From: DATAFF01 sp044870245
GTDB taxonomy: Bacteria; Pseudomonadota; Alphaproteobacteria; Rhizobiales; Aestuariivirgaceae
Direction of reading: 5' to 3'
NCBI GenBank assembly: GCA_044870245.1
Contig: JBIOYR010000129.1
Coordinates: forward strand, 1-36,827
DNA: 36,827 nucleotides
Shown: positions 14,276-24,024 of the stretch, piece after piece
How positions within the stretch are numbered: the stretch's first letter is position 1
Layout of the letters: each line of letters begins with the position of its first letter
The notes under the pieces: generated by a model
Database searches by the model: none
The model's input: only the letters and a program-made list of their open reading frames with translations
Told to the model about the DNA's origin: nothing
Program-made: the position numbers and the translations under genes

Positions 14276-16561
14276 TCAAGCCCCTACAGTTTCCACCTGT
14301 TCGGCCGCCTGTGCCACCGATCCCCCGGAGTCGCGTGGAAAGATCAGCCGCACCAGCGCACCCTTTCCCCCGAAGAAATCATCCGGCGCATCACCGAGCG
14401 TCACCCGGCCACCATGCTCCTCCATGATGCGCTTGACGATCGCCAGTCCCAATCCCGTGCCCTTCTCGCGCGTTGTCACATAGGGCTCGGTCAGCCGCGA
14501 GCGGTTTTCCTTCGGCAGACCGATGCCGTCATCCATCACATCGACTTGAACATGGTCGTCGAGCTCGCGGATCACGACGCGGATATGACCTTTGCCGCCC
14601 GGCTCGCTTTGCAATCGCGCCTCGATCGCCTCGCCGGCATTCTTGACGAGATTGGTCACGGCCTGGGCGACCAGCCGGCGATCGATCCCGATCATCGGGC
14701 CGCTCTCCGGCAGGCTCGTCGAATATTCGATATTGCTCGCGCTCACCCGCTGCAGCACCAGCGCCTGGCGCACCACCTCGCCGAGATCCTCCGTCTCGAG
14801 CTGGGCCGCCGGCATCCGCGCGAAGGACGAGAACTCGTCCACCATGCGCCCGATGTCGCCGACCTGGCGGATGATGGTCGAGGTGCATTGCTCGAAGATC
14901 TGCGGGTCGCTCTTGATCTCGGCCGAGTATTTTCGCTTGAGCCGCTCCGCCGACAGCTGGATCGGGGTCAGCGGGTTCTTGATCTCATGGGCAATCCGCC
15001 GCGCGATGTCGGCCCAGGCCGAGTTGCGCTGCGCCGAAACGAGCTCGGTGATGTCGTCGAAGGTCACCACATAGCCATGCTCGTCCTCGCTCGAACGCTC
15101 GGTGGTGACCCGCACCACGAAGTTCCGCTCCTGACCTTCGACCCGCATGTTGACCTGGCCGACCGCCGTGCCGGAGAGCTTGGCCATCGCCTGGCGCAGC
15201 ACTCCGGCCATCGGCTCGACCGCACCGTCGAAGGGCTGACCCGTCATGCGCTCGAGATTGATGCCGAGAAGCTGCGACGCGCTGCGATTGGCAAGGGTGA
15301 TCCGCGTCGCGGCATCGAGGCCGATCACCCCGGCGCTGACCCCGGCGAGCACCGCCTCGGTGAAGCGGCGACGGGCATCGAGCAGGAGATTGGCCGACAT
15401 CAGGTCGTCATGCTGCGACTTGAGCTGGCTCGTCATGCTGTTGAAGGTCGAGGTCAAGGTTGCAAGGTCCCCGGTGCCCGGCGCGACCGGCACCTTGGCA
15501 TCGAGATCGCCATCCGAGACCTGGCGCGCCGCCGCCACCAGCCCGGCGATCGGATTGGCAAGACGGTTGGCGAACCACAGGCCGAGCCAGATGGCGGCCA
15601 GAAGGAAGATGCAGGCAAGCCCCGAATAGAGCAGCGCGAAGGTGACCTGCAGACCCGCCCGTTGATTGAGCAGCCGGTCATATTCGAGCTTCTCCTCGCG
15701 CGCCTTCTCGAGCTGCTCGACCACGGAAGGGTTGACCAGCCGATAGACATAGAGGAAGTGATTGGGAAAGTTGTCCAGCTTGATCAGTGCACGGATCACA
15801 TTGCCCCCGTCGGCCGGGCCGATCAGCACGAGCTTGCCTTCCTTGGCGGTCTCGAGCATGGCCGAGTCGGGCGGCCGGAACGTGATCTGCGGATTGGCGG
15901 TGGCGCTTGCATCGACGCGCTTATGCGCCGCATCGATCACGAAGGCGCCGGACAGGCTGCGGAACGCCGCATGGGTGGCGAGCCGGCGTATGAAGGTTGG
16001 CCGGTCATTGTCGAACAGGTCGCGCTGCTGCGACAGGTCCTGGGCAATGAACACGATATCGCCGCGCGCCACCTCGCCCTGCTCGGCGATATAGGCCTCG
16101 GCGACGCTTTCGGCGCGGTTCACGATATTGCGGGTGCGCTCCGAGAACCAGGCATCGAGGCCGCGATTGAGCGTCACCGTCGCGAACACCGCGACGACCA
16201 GCGCCGGCACCGCCGCGAACAGGCTGAGCAGCGCCACGATCCGCACATGCAGGCCGGAGCCGGCAAGTTGCTGGCGGCGGGCCGCCAGCAGGCCCCAGAC
16301 CTGCCAGCCGATCAACAGCGCCATCAGCGCGACCAGCACGCCATTGAGACCAAGGAACAGAATGACGATCTCGCGCGACGGCTGGAGCGAGGTGAGGCCG
16401 GTCAGGATGACGAAGGTCGCCAGCCCGCTGATCACCGACAGCAGCACCAGCGGCAGGCCGAACCGCGTCGGCCAGGACGCCTTGCGCGGGTCGATCCTTT
16501 CGAGCAGGCCGCGCCGATCCCGGGCGACCGTCATCTCCTCATTGTTCAGCGCGACTGACAT
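14276..16561 (-). CDS. ntrY: Sensor histidine kinase NtrY
   Basis: NtrY phosphorylates NtrX. The protein (761 residues from this start) has two N-terminal hydrophobic hairpins (about 30-120), a large extracytoplasmic loop (about 130-290) and another transmembrane helix (near 305-325). A HAMP linker (NRLANPIAGLVAAARQVSDG), a PAS domain (RRRFTEAVLAGVSAGVIGLD onward) and the HisKA box RRIAHEIKNPLTPIQLSAER follow, with the phospho-histidine near 525. The ATPase domain shows LVKNAGEAIE (N box), DDGIGLP (G1) and GTGLGLAIVK (G2). Start choice is uncertain: ATG 16561 has GGGGA 11 bases upstream, ATG 16579 has its purine tract too close, and ATG 16534 has GAGGAG directly adjoining. The AT-rich 170-base gap to mfd probably holds its promoter. 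ntrB and ntrC, often just upstream, are not here. Confidence 0.93.
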   Translation of the reverse strand: MSVALNNEEMTVARDRRGLLERIDPRKASWPTRFGLPLVLLSVISGLATFVILTGLTSLQPSREIVILFLGLNGVLVALMALLIGWQVWGLLAARRQQLAGSGLHVRIVALLSLFAAVPALVVAVFATVTLNRGLDAWFSERTRNIVNRAESVAEAYIAEQGEVARGDIVFIAQDLSQQRDLFDNDRPTFIRRLATHAAFRSLSGAFVIDAAHKRVDASATANPQITFRPPDSAMLETAKEGKLVLIGPADGGNVIRALIKLDNFPNHFLYVYRLVNPSVVEQLEKAREEKLEYDRLLNQRAGLQVTFALLYSGLACIFLLAAIWLGLWFANRLANPIAGLVAAARQVSDGDLDAKVPVAPGTGDLATLTSTFNSMTSQLKSQHDDLMSANLLLDARRRFTEAVLAGVSAGVIGLDAATRITLANRSASQLLGINLERMTGQPFDGAVEPMAGVLRQAMAKLSGTAVGQVNMRVEGQERNFVVRVTTERSSEDEHGYVVTFDDITELVSAQRNSAWADIARRIAHEIKNPLTPIQLSAERLKRKYSAEIKSDPQIFEQCTSTIIRQVGDIGRMVDEFSSFARMPAAQLETEDLGEVVRQALVLQRVSASNIEYSTSLPESGPMIGIDRRLVAQAVTNLVKNAGEAIEARLQSEPGGKGHIRVVIRELDDHVQVDVMDDGIGLPKENRSRLTEPYVTTREKGTGLGLAIVKRIMEEHGGRVTLGDAPDDFFGGKGALVRLIFPRDSGGSVAQAAEQVETVGA

Positions 16562-16749
16562 ACGCGACGACGTCCCCATTCCCCCCGGCTGTTCAACACC
16601 CGCGAAAGTTCAAATGGGCAACAAGCCCCGTCCGACCCTCGGCCGGCTGTCATACGCCTCGCGGCACAAAATTGAAAGAAGTGTTGCGCAAACTCAACAG
16701 AAAATGTGGTAATTCTGCGACATTGATGCATTTTTCCACGCCCGGCCGG

Positions 16750-19700
16750 TCACACCGTGGCGAGCTTGACGAGATCGCCCATGATCTGACGCGATCCCTT
16801 GAGCCGCTGCTCCGGGCTGTCCCAATCGCGCATGATCACGATCTTCATGTCGGGCCTGAGCTTGGCGCGGGCCGCTTGGGCCGTGATCCACTGCACCAGC
16901 GCCTCCGGATTGGCGAACCGCCCGTCGCGCAGGCCGATCACCGCACCCTTCGGGCCGGCATCGATGCTCGCCACATTGGCGGCGCGGCACATCAGCTTGA
17001 TTGCCACCACCTCCAGGAGATGACGCACCTCCTCCGGCAGGCGGCCGAACCGGTCGGCAAGCTCGGCGGCGAAGCCGTCGAGATCGGTTTGCGTCTCGAC
17101 ATCGGCCAGCCGCCGATAGATGCCGAGCCGGACCTGCAGATCGGGGATGAAGGTTTCGGGGATCAGCACGGCGGTGCCGATATTGATCTGCGGCGACCAT
17201 GAGCCCTCCTCCAGCACCTCCTTGCCGCCGCTGCGCAGGCTTGCCACCGCCTCCTCCAGCATCGCCTGATAGAGCTCGAATCCGACCTCCTTGATGTGAC
17301 CCGATTGCTCCTCGCCGAGGAGATTGCCGGCACCGCGAATATCGAGATCGTGGCTCGCCAGCGAGAAGCCCGCCCCGAGCGAGTCGAGCGACTGGAGCAC
17401 CTTGAGGCGCTTCTCGGCAGCCGCCGTCAGCGGCTTGCTCGGCGGCACCGTCAGCAGCGCATAAGCACGCTGCTTCGAGCGCCCGACCCGGCCGCGCAGC
17501 TGGTAGAGCTGCGCCAGTCCGAACATGTCGGAGCGGTGGACGATCAGCGTGTTGGCGCTCGGGATGTCGAGCCCCGACTCGATGATGGTGGTGGCGAGCA
17601 GCACGTCGTATTTGCGCTCGTAGAACGCCGTCATCACATCGTCGAGCTCGGTCGCCGCGAGCCTTCCATGGGCGATGGCGAATTTCACCTCCGGCACCTG
17701 GGTCCTCAGGAACTCGGCCATGTCCTTGAGATCGGCGATCCGCGGCACCACGAAGAAGCTCTGGCCGCCGCGATAGAGCTCGCGCAGCAGGTGCTCGCGG
17801 ATGATCACCGGGTCGAAGGGCGAGATGAAGGTCCTGACCGCCAGCCGGTCGAGCGGCGGCGTGGTGATGAGCGACAGCTCCCTCACGCCAGACAGCGCCA
17901 GCTGCAGGGTGCGCGGGATCGGCGTCGCGGTGAGGGTGAGCACATGGACATTGGACCTCAGCTCCTTCAGGCGCTCCTTGTGCTTGACGCCGAAATGCTG
18001 CTCCTCGTCGATCACCAGCAGACCGAGCGCGCGGAACTTCGCATCGCCGGTCAGCAGCGCATGCGTCCCGACCGCAATGTCGATATCGCCCGATGCGATC
18101 CCCGCCTTGGCCGCGATCAGCTCCTTTCGCGGCGTGAGCCGCGATGCATGCGCGATCTTGATCGGCAGATCCCGGAAGCGCTCGCTGAAGGTGGCATAAT
18201 GCTGCCGCGCCAAGAGCGTTGTCGGCACCACCACCGCCACCTGCTTGCCGGCCATCGCGGCGACAAAGGCGGTGCGCAGCGCCACCTCCGTCTTGCCGAA
18301 GCCGACATCGCCGCAGATCAGCCGATCCATCGGCCGTCCCGATTGCAGGTCCTCCAGCACCGCCTGAATGGCGGTGAGCTGGTCCTCGGTCTCCTCATAG
18401 GGGAAGCGGGCGCAGAACTCGTCATAGAGCCCGTCGGGCGGCGGCAGCACCTCGCCCGGACGCAGCTGCCGGGCGGCCGCGGTGCGGATGAGCTCGTCGG
18501 CGATCTCCCGCACCCGTTCCTTGAGCTTCGACTTGCGGGCCTGCCAGGCGCCGCTGCCGAGCCGGTCCAGCTGGACGCCCGCCTCGTCCGATCCGAAGCG
18601 CGAGACGAGCTCGATATTCTCCACCGGCAGGAACAGCCGGTCACCGCCGGCATAGGACAGATGCAGGCAGTCATGCGGTGCCCCCTGGACGTCGATGACC
18701 TTGAGGCCCTCGAACCGGCCGATGCCATGCTCGACATGGACGACGAGGTCGCCCGGCGTCAGGCTTTGCAGCTCGGCAATGAAATCGGTGGCCTTGCGGT
18801 GACGCCGCGCCCGCCTGACCAGACGGTCGCCGAGAATGTCCTGCTCGCCGATGATCGCGAATTCCTCGGTCTCGAACCCGCTTTCGAGGCCGAGCACCAC
18901 GAGGCAGACGACATCCTTGGGAGCCGCCAGCACGTCGGCCCAGTTGCCCACCACCGCCAGCGGCGACAGTTCATGGTCGCGCAGAATGGTCTCGAGCCGG
19001 TCGCGCGCCCCTTCCGACCAGGCGGCGATCGCCACCCGCTTGCCAGCCTTGCGCACCGCCTCCGCATGAAGCTTCACCGCCTGATAGACATTGCGGCCGG
19101 CCTCCGCCCGCTCGGCGGCGAAGCTGCGCCCCTGCCGGCCGCCGACCGACATCACGCGGGTCGCCGCGGTCTCCGGAACTTCGAATGGCGTGAGCTGGAA
19201 CACCGGCCGCGACTGCAGGCTGTCGGCGACCTCCTCGGCACCGAGATGGAGTCGATCCGGCGTCAGCGGATTGTAGGGCGGCGCCCCGAAATTCTCCCGC
19301 GACTTGGCCTCGATGCGGGCTGCGTAATACTCCTCGATCTCCTGCCGCCGCGACACCAGCGCCTCCTCGGTGAGCTGGTCGAAAGTCAGGGGCACATCGG
19401 GGAGATAGTCGAAGATCGTCGCGAGCTTCTCGTAGAACAGCGGCAGCCAGTGCTCCATGCCGGGATAGCGCCGTCCCGCCGATACCGCCTCATAGAGCGG
19501 GTCGGCGAGCGAGGCGCTGGGAAAGGCCGCGGCATAGCCGGTGCGGAACCGCGCGATCGTCGCCTCGTTGAGCATCACCTCATTGGCCGGATCGATGGTC
19601 AGCCGGTGCAGCTGCCCGGTCGAGCGCTGCGAATCGGGATCGAAGGTCCGGATCGATTCCAGAATGTCGCCGAAGAAATCGAGGCGGACCGGCTGTTCCG

Positions 19701-20238
19701 CGCCTGGCGGGTAGAGATCGACGATGCCGCCGCGCACCGCGAAGTCGCCGGGATCGACCACCGTGCCGCTGCGCGAGAAGCCGCTCTCCTGCAGAAAGGT
19801 CAGGAACGTTTCCATCGGCACCCGGTTGCCGGGCAGCGCATGGAAGCTCGCCGCGGTGATCGCCGCCATCGGGGGCACCCGCTGGATCGCCGCATTGACC
19901 GTGCTGAGCACCAGCCGCGGCCGGGTCGGCGGATCGTTGAGGAGGCGCGCCAATGTCGCGAGTCGCGTCGCCACCAGCCGCGACGCCGGCGAAACCCGGT
20001 CATAGGGCAGGCAGTCCCAGGCCGGGAGCTCCAGCACTTCGATATCGGGGGCAAAGAAGGCGATCGCATCGGCAAGGATGGCAAGCCGATGATCGTCGCG
20101 CGCCAGATGCAGGATCGGCTTCGGCGCGGCGGCGCGGGCAAGCTCGGAGAGAATGAGCGCGTCGAGACCTTCCGGTGCACCGGAGATGACGGTGCGCAGC
20201 GGCACCGACAGCGCCTTGGTGAGATCGACAGGCTTCAT
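16750..20238 (-). CDS. mfd: Transcription-repair coupling factor Mfd
   Basis: Mfd is an ATP-driven DNA translocase that pushes stalled RNA polymerase off damaged DNA and recruits UvrA. At 1162 residues the length is normal. Visible parts are the UvrB-like N-terminal module (GNRVPMETFLTFLQESGFSR, FAVRGGIVDLYPPG), the polymerase-interacting domain (LTPGDLVVHVEHGIGRFEGL, near 490-520) and a RecG-like motor: Walker A GDVGFGKTEVALR (near 643), VIDEEQHFGVKHKE (DEEQ, near 740), LTATPIPRTLQLAL, IESGLDIPSANTLI and YQLRGRVGRSKQRAYA. The C-terminal TRCF domain follows (ADRFGRLPEEVRHLLEV). The start ATG 20238 overlaps the sdhE stop in ATGA, so translation is probably coupled. The frame is intact throughout. 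Confidence 0.97.
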   Translation of the reverse strand: MKPVDLTKALSVPLRTVISGAPEGLDALILSELARAAAPKPILHLARDDHRLAILADAIAFFAPDIEVLELPAWDCLPYDRVSPASRLVATRLATLARLLNDPPTRPRLVLSTVNAAIQRVPPMAAITAASFHALPGNRVPMETFLTFLQESGFSRSGTVVDPGDFAVRGGIVDLYPPGAEQPVRLDFFGDILESIRTFDPDSQRSTGQLHRLTIDPANEVMLNEATIARFRTGYAAAFPSASLADPLYEAVSAGRRYPGMEHWLPLFYEKLATIFDYLPDVPLTFDQLTEEALVSRRQEIEEYYAARIEAKSRENFGAPPYNPLTPDRLHLGAEEVADSLQSRPVFQLTPFEVPETAATRVMSVGGRQGRSFAAERAEAGRNVYQAVKLHAEAVRKAGKRVAIAAWSEGARDRLETILRDHELSPLAVVGNWADVLAAPKDVVCLVVLGLESGFETEEFAIIGEQDILGDRLVRRARRHRKATDFIAELQSLTPGDLVVHVEHGIGRFEGLKVIDVQGAPHDCLHLSYAGGDRLFLPVENIELVSRFGSDEAGVQLDRLGSGAWQARKSKLKERVREIADELIRTAAARQLRPGEVLPPPDGLYDEFCARFPYEETEDQLTAIQAVLEDLQSGRPMDRLICGDVGFGKTEVALRTAFVAAMAGKQVAVVVPTTLLARQHYATFSERFRDLPIKIAHASRLTPRKELIAAKAGIASGDIDIAVGTHALLTGDAKFRALGLLVIDEEQHFGVKHKERLKELRSNVHVLTLTATPIPRTLQLALSGVRELSLITTPPLDRLAVRTFISPFDPVIIREHLLRELYRGGQSFFVVPRIADLKDMAEFLRTQVPEVKFAIAHGRLAATELDDVMTAFYERKYDVLLATTIIESGLDIPSANTLIVHRSDMFGLAQLYQLRGRVGRSKQRAYALLTVPPSKPLTAAAEKRLKVLQSLDSLGAGFSLASHDLDIRGAGNLLGEEQSGHIKEVGFELYQAMLEEAVASLRSGGKEVLEEGSWSPQINIGTAVLIPETFIPDLQVRLGIYRRLADVETQTDLDGFAAELADRFGRLPEEVRHLLEVVAIKLMCRAANVASIDAGPKGAVIGLRDGRFANPEALVQWITAQAARAKLRPDMKIVIMRDWDSPEQRLKGSRQIMGDLVKLATV

Positions 20239-20525
20239 GCTCCGCAGTGAACCCCGCGCGGCGGATGGTAGGCCAGCAATGCGCCCATGAGGGGGGTCAG
20301 CCGCTCCTGTGGCACCGGGACGCCGCCGAGCAGCCAGTCATGAAGGTCGCTGTCGGCGCTCGCCACGATCACCTCGAATTCCTGAAGCTCGGTCTCGTTC
20401 ATCGCCTGGAGCCGCATCTCGGCAAAACCACCGAGCAGAAGATCGAGTTCACGCATGCCGCGATGCATTGCCCGCCACAGCAGCCGCCGGCGCCGCGTTT
20501 CGATCTCGCAGAGGTTGTCGTTCAT
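20235..20525 (-). CDS. sdhE: FAD assembly factor SdhE (succinate dehydrogenase assembly)
   Basis: SdhE promotes covalent attachment of FAD to the succinate dehydrogenase flavoprotein subunit. The small protein (96 residues from ATG 20525) carries the family core RRRRLLWRAMHRGMRELDLL, containing the RGxxE motif needed for flavinylation, followed by LLGGFAEMRL and the acidic second half (SDLHDWLLGG). The start gives about ten residues before the conserved arginines, as in relatives; ATG 20543 (MEWPDR) is an alternative and neither has a strong ribosome site. It is divergent from recG across about 100 bases and overlaps mfd by four, an arrangement frequent in alphaproteobacteria. Confidence 0.88.
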   Translation of the reverse strand: MNDNLCEIETRRRRLLWRAMHRGMRELDLLLGGFAEMRLQAMNETELQEFEVIVASADSDLHDWLLGGVPVPQERLTPLMGALLAYHPPRGVHCGA

Positions 20526-20628
20526 GCGATCGGGCCATTCCATCGCCCCCGAGAGCGGGAGCATGCGAGGCGGCAACGCATAAAACACTGGATCGGCAAG
20601 TCAAGCCCGGTCATGAAGAGAAGCAACC

Positions 20629-22743
20629 ATGCGACCGAGTCTCCTCAATCCCCTCTTTGCCTCGGCAAGCGGCCTCAAGGGAATTGGCCCGAAATTCGAC
20701 AATGCGCTGGCCCGGCTGTTGCGACCGAATGCCGGCCACGGCGCCAACGCCCGCCTGATCGACCTCCTGTTCCATCTCCCGACCGGAACCGTCGATCGCC
20801 GTCGCCGCTGCCGCATTGCCGACCTCGCGGGCGAAGGGATTGCCACCATCGAGGTCACCGTCGGTCGTCACCGCCCGCAACCTCGCCGCGCGCCCCGCGC
20901 CCCCTACCGCGTCGACTGTTTCGATCAGACCGGGACCCTGAGCCTCGTCTATTTCAACGCTCACGCCGAGCAGCTTCGCCGCTTGCTGCCCGAGGGCGAG
21001 ACCCGCTTTGTCTCGGGTCGCGTCGAATGGTATGGCGGCAGCCCGCAGATCGTGCATCCCGACCATGTCGTCACGCCGGCCGCCTTCGAGCGGTTGCCCC
21101 TGGTCGAGCCGCTCTACCCTTTGAGCGCCGGCGTGCCAGGCCGCGTTCTTGCCCGGGCGGTCGCCGGCGCTCTCGACCACTTGCCCGACCTTCCCGAATG
21201 GCAGGACCGGGCCTGGCTCGAAGCGCGCGGCTGGCCCTCGCTCAGGGATGCGCTGCTCGCGATCCATCGCCCGGCTCAGCCCGACAGCGCCGGATCAAAG
21301 GCGCCGGCACGGCTTCGCCTCGCCTATGACGAGCTCCTGGCCAACCAGCTGGCGCTCGCTCTGGTCCGCTCTCATATGCGCCGCAAGGGTGGCCGCGCCA
21401 TTGTCGGCGACGGCAGGCTCGCCCGACGCATCCTTGCCGCCATGCCCTATCGGCTGACCCGATCGCAGGCGCTCGCCATCGAGGAGATCCACGCCGGTCT
21501 CGCCGCGCCGCAGCGCATGATCCGCCTCCTCCAGGGCGATGTCGGATCGGGCAAAACAGTCGTTGCCCTGCTCGCCATGGCGGCCTGTGCCGAGGCCGGC
21601 TGCCAGGCCGCCATGATGGCCCCGACCGACATCCTGGCACGGCAGCATTTCGAGCGGCTGAAGCCCCTTGCCAGGGCGAGCGGCATCACCATCGACCTCC
21701 TGACCGGCCGCGACAAGGGCCAGGCGCGCGAGGACATTCTCGAGCGCCTCGCAACCGGCCGGACCACCATCGCCATCGGCACCCACGCGATGTTCCAGGA
21801 AAGCGTCGGCTTTCACGACCTCGGCCTCGCCGTGATCGACGAGCAGCACCGGTTCGGCGTGCATCAGCGCCTGGCGCTGCAGGCCAAGGCCGGGCAAGGC
21901 GCCAATCTCCTGGTGATGACCGCAACCCCGATCCCGCGCACCCTGGCGCTCACCCTTTATGGCGACATGGAGGTGTCGCGCCTGACCGAGAAGCCGGCGG
22001 GTCGCCAGCCGGTCGAGACCCGCACCATGCCGCTCGAGCGCTTGGGCGAGGTGGTGGACCGACTGGCGGCGGCGGTCGCCCAGGGTGGGCGCGCCTATTG
22101 GGTGTGCCCGTTGGTCGAGGAGAGCGAGCTCGTTGACGAAGCGGCGGCCGTCGAGCGTCACGCCGCGCTGGTCGAACGCTTCGGGGACCGCGTCGGCATT
22201 GTCCATGGCCGCATGAAGGGCGACGACAAGGACGCGGTGATGCGCCGCTTCCAATCCGGCGATCTCGCCGTGCTGGTGTCGACCACCGTCATCGAGGTCG
22301 GGGTCGATGTGCCGGATGCCACCATCATGATCATCGAGAATGCCGAGCGCTTCGGGCTGGCGCAGCTTCACCAGCTGCGCGGCCGGGTCGGACGGGGACC
22401 CGGGCGGTCGGCCTGCGTGCTGATCTACAAGGGCCCGCTCGGCGACACCGCCAAGGCGCGCCTGTCGATCATGCGCGAGACCGAGGACGGCTTTCGCATC
22501 GCCGAGGAGGATCTGCGACTGAGAGGATCGGGGGAGGTCTTGGGAACACGCCAGGCCGGCATGCCGGCCTTTCGCCTGGCCGATCTTGCCGAGCATGGCG
22601 AGCTGCTCGCCGCCGCCCGCGACGATGTCGAGCTGGTGCTCGCGCGCGATCCGAAGCTTGCAAGCCGGCGCGGCGAGGCGCTGCGGCATCTCCTCTATCT
22701 GTTCGAGCGCGACGAGGCAATCAGGCTGCTGTCAGCCGGGTGA
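20629..22743 (+). CDS. recG: ATP-dependent DNA helicase RecG
   Basis: RecG remodels stalled replication forks and branch-migrates Holliday junctions. The 704-residue protein has the N-terminal wedge/OB domain (LKGIGPKFDNALARLL, YRVDCFDQTGTLSLVYFN) and two helicase lobes: Walker A LLQGDVGSGKT (near 304-312), APTDILARQHF, VIDEQHRFGV (DEQH, near 404), TATPIPRTLALTLYG, VSTTVIEVGVDVPDAT and HQLRGRVGRG. The tail has the RecG C-terminal signature (IAEEDLRLRGSGEVLGTRQAG). ATG 20629 follows an AGAGAAGC purine tract, an acceptable ribosome site. The gene is convergent with the TPR-SPOR gene, with three bases between stops. Confidence 0.97.
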   Translation: MRPSLLNPLFASASGLKGIGPKFDNALARLLRPNAGHGANARLIDLLFHLPTGTVDRRRRCRIADLAGEGIATIEVTVGRHRPQPRRAPRAPYRVDCFDQTGTLSLVYFNAHAEQLRRLLPEGETRFVSGRVEWYGGSPQIVHPDHVVTPAAFERLPLVEPLYPLSAGVPGRVLARAVAGALDHLPDLPEWQDRAWLEARGWPSLRDALLAIHRPAQPDSAGSKAPARLRLAYDELLANQLALALVRSHMRRKGGRAIVGDGRLARRILAAMPYRLTRSQALAIEEIHAGLAAPQRMIRLLQGDVGSGKTVVALLAMAACAEAGCQAAMMAPTDILARQHFERLKPLARASGITIDLLTGRDKGQAREDILERLATGRTTIAIGTHAMFQESVGFHDLGLAVIDEQHRFGVHQRLALQAKAGQGANLLVMTATPIPRTLALTLYGDMEVSRLTEKPAGRQPVETRTMPLERLGEVVDRLAAAVAQGGRAYWVCPLVEESELVDEAAAVERHAALVERFGDRVGIVHGRMKGDDKDAVMRRFQSGDLAVLVSTTVIEVGVDVPDATIMIIENAERFGLAQLHQLRGRVGRGPGRSACVLIYKGPLGDTAKARLSIMRETEDGFRIAEEDLRLRGSGEVLGTRQAGMPAFRLADLAEHGELLAAARDDVELVLARDPKLASRRGEALRHLLYLFERDEAIRLLSAG

Positions 22744-22746
22744 GCA

Positions 22747-23949
22747 CTACCTGCTTGCCACCAGGCAGCTGGCGCCGCGAGCCTTCAGCCGGCCGCACAG
22801 ATCTTGCGCATCGCGGCGGCTCTCGAGCGGAACCTGCAGGCGGAAATAGATGCCCTTGGGCCCGAGGTCGGCCTTGACGACCGCCGGCTCATGATTGGCG
22901 AGCAGGTCGCCGCTCGCCGCTTTCAGCTTCTTCCATGAGCTCCAGGCCGTCGACTCGTCACGCTGCGAGGAGAGCTGCACCACCCATCCGGACTGAGGCT
23001 TCGCCGGCGGTGCGGCCAGCGCCTGGGCGACGCGCTTGGCCGGTGCCGGCGGCGCGACCTTCGCCACCGGTGCCGGCGGCGTCACCTTTTTCGCGGGGGC
23101 GGGTGTCGGGGCCTCGGGTTCCGTCGCGGTTTCCTCGACCGCCGGCGGCAGCGGCAGGTCGCCCGCCGCCAGGAGCTCCTGGCTCGGCGCCACGGCTTGC
23201 GGCTGCTCGACCTTGCGGACCGTGAGGTCCGGCCCCTCGATGGCACCGGTCACGATCGGATGGTTGCCCGACACGATCGGCCGGAACGCCGGCTCTGCGG
23301 CAGCATTGCTGCGCGGTGCCGCCGCCATCGCGACCGTGCCGTTCAGCGCTGCGATCTTGTCGCGGGCCGGCGCAAAATCGGGCTTGAGCGCCAGGGCCTG
23401 GCCATAGACGCGCTTGGCATCCTCCGGCCGCTGCAGCGCCTCGAAGGTGAGCCCTTCACCGAAATAGATGAGATGCGGCGCCGGCGGATCATGCGACAGC
23501 GCCTTCTCGTAATCGGCAAGCGCGAACAGATATTGGTGGCTGAGGCGCAGCGCATTGGCGCGCCCATGGAAGGCTTCGGCGAAAGTCGGATCGAGGAACA
23601 GCGCATTGGTGAAATCCTCAACCGCCATCGCCTGGGAATTGAGCCGTTGATAGGCAAGGCCGCGATTGTAGAGGAGGATTGCGCGGGTTCGCCCCGACAT
23701 CGCATCGACCCTCAGCGCTGCGGAATAGTCGTCGACCGCGTCCTGAAAGCGCTCCCGCGCCTGATAGAACAGCGCCCGATCGATCAAGGCCCTGGCGAGG
23801 GCCTCGGGATCGAGCTGCCGCGATTCGATCGCCTCGGTGAGCGAGCTGACATCTCTTGCTGGTTCGGCGGCCGCCGCACCGTTGACCGCCGCTACCGCGG
23901 CAAGCGACACGGTACACACAGACGCAATAAACACTGACCGGACTCTCAT
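22747..23949 (-). CDS. Exported TPR and SPOR domain protein
   Basis: The protein (400 residues from ATG 23949) begins with a signal peptide (MRVRSVFIASVCTVSLAAV, cleavage near NGAAAA). A TPR array (about 50-210) follows, with repeats such as LYNRGLAYQRLNSQAMAVED and LTFEALQRPEDAKRVYGQAL. A Pro/Ala/Lys-rich linker leads to a C-terminal SPOR domain starting at GWVVQLSSQRDE and ending KARGASCLVASR. SPOR domains bind denuded septal peptidoglycan, so a periplasmic role at the division site is likely; the TPRs suggest a partner protein. GTG 23955 is an alternative start two codons upstream. It lies downstream of tatC behind a heptamer-repeat element and may have its own promoter. No gene symbol is justified. 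Confidence 0.85.
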   Translation of the reverse strand: MRVRSVFIASVCTVSLAAVAAVNGAAAAEPARDVSSLTEAIESRQLDPEALARALIDRALFYQARERFQDAVDDYSAALRVDAMSGRTRAILLYNRGLAYQRLNSQAMAVEDFTNALFLDPTFAEAFHGRANALRLSHQYLFALADYEKALSHDPPAPHLIYFGEGLTFEALQRPEDAKRVYGQALALKPDFAPARDKIAALNGTVAMAAAPRSNAAAEPAFRPIVSGNHPIVTGAIEGPDLTVRKVEQPQAVAPSQELLAAGDLPLPPAVEETATEPEAPTPAPAKKVTPPAPVAKVAPPAPAKRVAQALAAPPAKPQSGWVVQLSSQRDESTAWSSWKKLKAASGDLLANHEPAVVKADLGPKGIYFRLQVPLESRRDAQDLCGRLKARGASCLVASR

Positions 23950-23983
23950 GAGCACCGATCATGCATTGATAGGGTTAAGTCTT

Positions 23984-24024
23984 GGCTAATGCCGTGAGCA
24001 GTGTGCCTACTGCCTATTGACTAC
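23984..24024. repeat. TGCCTAN heptamer repeat element, copy B (degenerate)
   Basis: Just past the tatC stop the plus strand reads GGCTAATGCCGTGAGCAGTG followed by TGCCTACTGCCTATTGACTAC. It contains two perfect TGCCTA units and degraded ones. It shares the unit and its position beside a minus-strand stop codon with copies A and C, but has lost the clear inverted arms. Confidence 0.45.

Noticed and set aside
17296..20250. 984-codon plus-strand open frame opposite mfd
   Set aside because: It is antisense to intact mfd and shows the same compositional shadow pattern.
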